Source: Phoronis pallida
Lineage: Eukaryota; Phoronida; Phoronidae
Length of the DNA stretch: 15,391 bases
Direction of reading: 5' to 3'
Assembly: GCA_028565715.1 (NCBI GenBank)
Contig: JAOXYC010010013.1
Span: 1-15,391 of the forward strand
Position 1 is the stretch's first letter; each line of letters opens with the position of its first letter. This document shows positions 13,601 to 15,391 of the stretch, piece by piece. The notes under the pieces were generated by a model. It searched no databases and was not told where the DNA came from. It saw nothing but the letters and a program-made list of their open reading frames with translations. Position numbers and translations under genes: made by a program.

Positions 13601-15122
13601 CAGGAAGGGTATGGATACGGAAATTACGAGCAAATGTGTTCGGTGGTACCTCTGGGAGAACTCTCCGCAGTAATGATGTCACCTAGAGAAAATAGGTACT
13701 CAAGTTTCAATTTCAACATTCTTTCAGCAGTCAAATTAAAAATCAGCAAAAACACAGGTCCCCATGGCCTAATGGACTTGTGCGTTTGCATTGACTTGGT
13801 CTCAAGTACAATGTCTGAGTTCCCAATTCATTGCGTGGAGTTAGAGTAAAAAATGGAATCTGTTTGAGAATATAGCCTTTGATGTCAATAAAATGTGTGT
13901 ATTGCTGGTTTAGGCCATGAAGAAATAACATTGAAAAAAAGCTTTTGAAAAAGGGTCTCACACAAGTTTTTTGAATTAGCACCTCCAAATGTAAACAAAT
14001 TTTGATGACAATATATTTCTCACAGCTGCAAAACTCAATCTTAATGGTCTTAAAAGACCATTGAAAATGAAAGTACTTAAAATTTTTAGGAATAGTAAAA
14101 ATAGATTCATCAAGTCGTTTACATGTGCATTATAAGCAATTCGTTCATTCTTTTCATCCAGACAGGAATAATTCACTGCTTAGAGCAAGTGTGCCGTATA
14201 ATTGTAACATGTAGTGAATGTTTATACTGTACCTGTCTCTGTACACGTGGTGTGCCAGTGTGAAGTAGTGTAAGGAAGTCATATAACAGATCATGTTGTG
14301 AAGCTAGATAAGTACGACCCACTTTAGAGCCACTAAGAGCAAGCACCATAGAGAGAAGTTCAAAACAGTACGCATCTGACACTCTGCAATCAAAATGGCA
14401 TTCACATATCATAAAATTCAACATAGTTTAGTAATAGTCGCATGAATGTTCATATCCGACTCTGTTAAGTTGAATATCAAAGCTAGGTAGTTACCTTGTC
14501 AGAGTCCTGTGTTTTGAGCATGAAGAGCTTTCGTGACCATCGCGGTCACTTCGTCGGTGACCGCGATGGTCACGAAAGCTCTTCATGCTCAAAACACAGG
14601 ACTCTGACAAGGTAACTACCTAGCTTTGATATAGTTTAGTAAGTTTGGTATTAAATTTTCAAAGAAGCTGTGAAGATTTAGTCAACTTATGTCAATGACT
14701 TGAAGTCATGAGAGGGAAGTTTGAAACAGTAGTCATCTGATAAACATTGTACAATAAACAAATTTCATTGACTCTAAAAAGTTTATCATAAAAATAAACA
14801 CAATGGGACATGCTCCAGACTATGGTCTTTCACTCTTACCACGAAGTCACATAGCCAACGTTCTATTTACAAAACAATGCATACAGATTTCCTTCCCTAC
14901 AGTGGTTCAGATTTAGAAATTTTCAAAAATTGAAAACATTGTTCTAAAACTAGATATCGCTTTATGGTAGCCAAAAAATCTACTAGTCACTCATCAGTGG
15001 ATAAATCAAACTTACCTCGATTCATCAACAAATCCTGGATTAAAAGACTTGAGTTGTGTCTCCCATTCTTCCTTTACATGTATTGTTTCCTTCTTGATGG
15101 CTTGAACTATGTGTTCACACAC
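7507..15122 (-). CDS. MYCBP2: MYCBP2/PAM/Highwire/RPM-1 E3 ubiquitin ligase, C-terminal 702 residues, fifteen exons (5' partial)
   Basis: Giant neuronal E3 ligase (over 4,600 residues in human); this is its C-terminal part. Exons in transcript order, as + strand spans: 15016-15122, 14233-14383, 13423-13682, 12869-12965, 12366-12485, 11927-12031, 11579-11707, 11064-11199, 10478-10587, 10168-10353, 9637-9744, 8938-9147, 8597-8704, 7940-8105, 7507-7622. They sum to 2,109 bases with no internal stop. Order of parts: a helical region ([31 protein letters not shown]), a B-box-like zinc module (CDNHDDG...CDRFLHL), a second Cys-rich module, an RING finger ([17 protein letters not shown]), and the tandem-cysteine domain with both relay cysteines. 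Human work shows that this RING-Cys-relay ligase esterifies threonine, and that orthologues restrain axon growth and synapse formation through DLK-type kinases. RCC1-like, PHR and DOC domains lie outside the window. Confidence 0.97.
7623..7939. other. Last MYCBP2 intron
   Basis: 317-bp phase 1 intron between the exon holding the downstream relay cysteine and the last coding exon. It is AT-rich, and I see no repeat or RNA gene in it. Confidence 0.6.
7940..8105 (-). CDS. MYCBP2: MYCBP2 exon 14 of 15 in window: downstream relay cysteine
   Basis: Fifty-five codons plus one base. [17 protein letters not shown] holds the second relay cysteine (codon 8031-8033, aligning with human Cys4572) and the Phe and His residues of the esterification site. 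The last G joins GA of the final exon to form Gly. The acceptor is attttcag and the donor gtacag. Confidence 0.96.
8106..8596. other. MYCBP2 intron, no identified element
   Basis: 491-bp phase 0 intron. Overlapping short open frames on both strands near the adjacent exon have no family match. No repeat structure was seen. Confidence 0.55.
8597..8704 (-). CDS. MYCBP2: MYCBP2 exon 13 of 15 in window: upstream relay cysteine
   Basis: Thirty-six codons, phase 0. The Cys in GGEARC (codon 8678-8680) aligns with human Cys4520, the first relay cysteine, and the Glu in PAELVC, 14 residues on, aligns with Glu4534. The acceptor is tatcacag and the donor gtattt. Confidence 0.96.
8938..9147 (-). CDS. MYCBP2: MYCBP2 exon 12 of 15 in window: RING to tandem-cysteine linker
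   Basis: Seventy codons, phase 0, encoding the helical linker ([34 protein letters not shown]) and the start of the tandem-cysteine domain (YYVCFKCGK). It closely matches vertebrate MYCBP2. The acceptor is tttacag and the donor gtagga. Confidence 0.97.
9234..9305 (-). tRNA. tRNA-like locus, probably a tRNA pseudogene or SINE head
   Basis: Read on the - strand this is a 72-base cloverleaf: acceptor AGCTGGG pairing with TTCAGTT (three G-U pairs), a D arm with a perfect A box TAGCTTAGAGG (9288-9298), anticodon stem CACAA/TTGTG, and T arm CTGGG/CCCAG with a perfect B box GGTTCGATTCC (9244-9254). A TTTTTT terminator follows at 9226-9221. Oddities: the seven-base anticodon loop CCGGCTA has C where U33 is nearly invariant (anticodon would read GGC, Ala), and there is one extra base before the anticodon stem. 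It lies in MYCBP2 intron 9148-9636. No CCA is encoded, as expected for a eukaryote. Confidence 0.45.
9637..9744 (-). CDS. MYCBP2: MYCBP2 exon 11 of 15 in window: RING core
   Basis: Thirty-six codons, phase 0, carrying [11 protein letters not shown] and the closing CPICK, plus the family signature [10 protein letters not shown]. With the previous exon this gives a complete RING finger for E2 binding. The acceptor is gtttcag and the donor gtaaac. Confidence 0.97.
9745..10167. other. MYCBP2 intron splitting the RING finger
   Basis: 423-bp phase 0 intron between the first C-x2-C of the RING and its core. No repeat, RNA gene or conserved sequence was recognised. Confidence 0.55.
10168..10353 (-). 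CDS. MYCBP2: MYCBP2 exon 10 of 15 in window: Cys-rich module and start of RING
   Basis: Sixty-two codons, phase 0. The first part ([17 protein letters not shown]) continues the Cys-rich module. The second, [18 protein letters not shown], supplies the first C-x2-C of the RING finger. The intron that follows splits the RING. The acceptor is tccccag and the donor gtagat. Confidence 0.96.
10478..10587 (-). CDS. MYCBP2: MYCBP2 exon 9 of 15 in window: Cys-rich module
   Basis: Two bases plus 36 codons with [11 protein letters not shown] and [12 protein letters not shown]. The four Cys (CRFC and CSDPDC) probably bind zinc together with the next exon. The acceptor is tattctag and the donor gtacat. 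Confidence 0.93.
10629..10875 (+). mobile_element. tRNA-derived SINE with (ATT)n tail
   Basis: The head has an exact Pol III A box, TAGCTCAGTGG (10637-10647); the B box is degenerate. A body of about 170 bp follows (blocks tgctccctggggagttga and gcctgggtaatgatattgag). The tail is AAAGCGCTTT, AAAAGCGCTATATAAG and (ATT)n at 10852-10875. It lies in MYCBP2 intron 10588-11063, antisense to the gene. The tail matches the copy at 1-77. The target-site duplication is not clear. Confidence 0.72.
11064..11199 (-). CDS. MYCBP2: MYCBP2 exon 8 of 15 in window
   Basis: Forty-five codons plus one base, with the highly conserved [20 protein letters not shown] and LVEFREG. The last A joins GC of the next exon to form Ser. 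The acceptor is attccag and the donor gtaaga. Confidence 0.95.
11200..11578. other. MYCBP2 intron, no identified element
   Basis: 379-bp phase 0 intron between the exon with [14 protein letters not shown] and the B-box-like exon. The phrase aatgtcagga occurs twice, about 90 bases apart; otherwise nothing stands out. Confidence 0.5.
11579..11707 (-). CDS. MYCBP2: MYCBP2 exon 7 of 15 in window: B-box-like zinc module
   Basis: Forty-three codons, phase 0, with zinc ligand pattern [23 protein letters not shown] and a final SHQRQ. The Cys/His spacing resembles a B-box-type zinc finger and matches MYCBP2 orthologues. The acceptor is tttgcag and the donor gtgaat. Confidence 0.95.
11927..12031 (-). 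CDS. MYCBP2: MYCBP2 exon 6 of 15 in window
   Basis: Thirty-five codons, phase 0, beginning [15 protein letters not shown] and continuing ERLSSGQW. The first half is nearly identical to vertebrate MYCBP2; the Gly/Pro-rich end is a variable linker before the zinc modules. The acceptor is ttccacag and the donor gttagt. Confidence 0.95.
12032..12365. other. MYCBP2 intron, no identified element
   Basis: 334-bp phase 0 intron. No repeat structure, RNA gene or conserved coding sequence was recognised. Confidence 0.5.
12366..12485 (-). CDS. MYCBP2: MYCBP2 exon 5 of 15 in window
   Basis: Forty codons, phase 0 at both ends, with [20 protein letters not shown], a helical segment conserved in the family. 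The acceptor is tttattag and the donor gtgagt. It is too short and too tightly bounded to show as a long open frame. Confidence 0.92.
12590..12845. other. GC-richer unexplained intronic stretch
   Basis: Within MYCBP2 intron 12486-12868 the composition becomes clearly richer in G and C (for example agcggggggtc and accggcggctgagccgg). A 69-codon - strand frame crosses it, but it overlaps a donor site and resembles nothing I know. It could be an old transposon fragment. Confidence 0.35.
12869..12965 (-). CDS. MYCBP2: MYCBP2 exon 4 of 15 in window
   Basis: One base plus 32 codons encoding [18 protein letters not shown] and [11 protein letters not shown]. It corresponds to the vertebrate segment with a tryptophan followed by an EII-LIKDM helix. 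The acceptor is gtaccag and the donor gtaagt, phase 0 at the 3' end. Confidence 0.9.
13193..13292. repeat. 100-bp spacerless palindrome
   Basis: Two 50-bp arms meet at 13242/13243 (tttcgaaa) with no spacer. Only one base pair is mismatched (13210 with 13275). The outer ends are CTTTTAAAACGTATCAT and its complement. No flanking target-site duplication is evident. It lies in MYCBP2 intron 12966-13422. It could be a cruciform-forming fold-back element or an assembly fold-back. Confidence 0.9.
13423..13682 (-). CDS. MYCBP2: MYCBP2 exon 3 of 15 in window
   Basis: Eighty-six codons plus two bases. It opens with the strongly conserved [14 protein letters not shown] and includes [14 protein letters not shown]. 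The middle is divergent and appears shorter than in vertebrates. The terminal CG joins G of the next exon to form Arg. The acceptor is ttctctag and the donor gtgagt. Confidence 0.94.
13758..13835 (+). repeat. tRNA-like SINE head (degenerate)
   Basis: The sequence tccccatggcctaatgga has an exact Pol III A box, TGGCCTAATGG (13765-13775), of the kind seen in tRNA-Arg genes. About 40 bases later gagttcccaattc (13817-13829) is a damaged B box. No complete cloverleaf forms. It lies in MYCBP2 intron 13683-14232, antisense to the gene, and probably marks an old SINE of a different family from the one at 10629. Confidence 0.4.
14233..14383 (-). CDS. MYCBP2: MYCBP2 exon 2 of 15 in window
   Basis: One base plus 50 codons containing [16 protein letters not shown] and TGTPRVQRQ, which closely match the helical segment of vertebrate MYCBP2. 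The acceptor is gattgcag and the donor gtacag, phase 0 at the 3' end. Confidence 0.95.
14474..14632. repeat. Perfect 76-bp-arm hairpin with two nested tip hairpins
   Basis: Arms 14474-14549 and 14557-14632 are exact reverse complements around a seven-base loop (ttcgtcg). Within each arm, next to the loop, is a smaller palindrome: GTGACC-ATCGC-GGTCAC (14533-14549) and GTGACC-GCGAT-GGTCAC (14557-14573). One strand can therefore fold as a long stem topped by two short hairpins. The ends TATCAAAGC and GCTTTGATA allow a TA target-site duplication. The tip is GC-rich in an AT-rich intron (14384-15015). Confidence 0.9.
15016..15122 (-). CDS. MYCBP2: MYCBP2 exon 1 of 15 in window
   Basis: Thirty-five codons plus two bases, beginning [14 protein letters not shown] and ending DES plus AG, which joins A of the next exon to give Arg. 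The acceptor is ttccag and the donor gtaagt. It is a charged helical stretch with weak family similarity; it was placed by frame continuity and good splice sites. Confidence 0.82.
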
Positions 15123-15391
15123 CTGGAAAGGGGGAACAACTTAGTGAGCATTAAAATCACAAGAGACTCTGCTTGCATCTATGAGAACAGCCTCTGGGAC
15201 AAATTAGTTGGATAACTTATACTTTGCTTAATACAAATTGGTACAATTTGCATAGCAAAATGTTCCCATAACGTAAAATTTACATTTTATTTAATAAGTT
15301 TTTAGTTAAAGGACAGGCGTACATCGTTACTTACGAATGTCGAATTGTGAATTATTGAAATACGGCGTTTTCATCCGTTTCTTTAACACAG
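15123..15391. other. Partial MYCBP2 intron up to the window edge
   Basis: At least 269 bp upstream of the first MYCBP2 exon seen. No further exon could be supported on the - strand; the only strong donor-like site (15334-15329) lacks an open exon behind it. Confidence 0.6.

Noticed and set aside
13743-13988. 81-codon - strand frame next to MYCBP2 exon 13423-13682
   Set aside because: It is intronic and overlaps the tRNA-like head; no match to MYCBP2 or any other family that I recognise.
15335-15391. Possible further MYCBP2 exon ending at a gtaagt donor on the - strand
   Set aside because: Read in the phase required by the next exon, the stretch has stops and no acceptor leaves an open exon; there is no family similarity.

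Overview
This is a eukaryotic, intron-rich, AT-rich window that holds parts of two conserved animal genes arranged tail to tail. All 23 introns lying wholly between exons seen here are GT-AG and short (about 120-950 bp). Both proteins are close to their vertebrate orthologues, while the repeats (a tRNA-derived SINE family ending in (TAA/ATT)n and many small fold-back DNA elements) suggest a marine invertebrate. An invertebrate deuterostome such as a hemichordate or echinoderm is my guess; the lineage cannot be fixed from the sequence alone.

Positions 89-6400 (+ strand) carry the last ten coding exons of histidyl-tRNA synthetase (HARS), 459 residues plus stop. Class II motifs 1, 2 and 3, both histidine-specific motifs and the anticodon-binding domain are intact; the first coding exon(s) lie upstream of the window. 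Positions 7507-15122 (- strand) carry the last fifteen coding exons of MYCBP2/PAM/Highwire/RPM-1, the giant RING-Cys-relay ubiquitin ligase: 702 residues plus stop, ending in the family's conserved C-terminus. Both exon chains stay in frame through every junction, including the split codons, with no frameshift or premature stop.

The 1.1 kb between the two stop codons (6401-7506) holds the two converging 3' ends. An 18-bp-arm hairpin at 7128-7169 carries AATAAA on both strands and could serve both genes.

Introns hold most of the unusual structure: a SINE tail abutting a HARS splice acceptor (1-77), an 80-90-bp-arm inverted repeat (407-789), an inverted repeat around a GAA microsatellite (787-906), two TA-flanked MITE-like elements (1209-1546 and 5946-6227), two exact tandem duplications (3011-3050, 3731-3818), a tRNA-like locus (9234-9305), a SINE (10629-10875), a second tRNA-like head (about 13758-13835), a 100-bp spacerless palindrome (13193-13292) and a perfect 76-bp-arm hairpin whose tip contains two smaller hairpins (14474-14632). 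No bacterial-type system, CRISPR array or viral coding gene was seen. HARS (translation) and MYCBP2 (ubiquitin signalling in axons and synapses) have no known functional link that would explain their adjacency.
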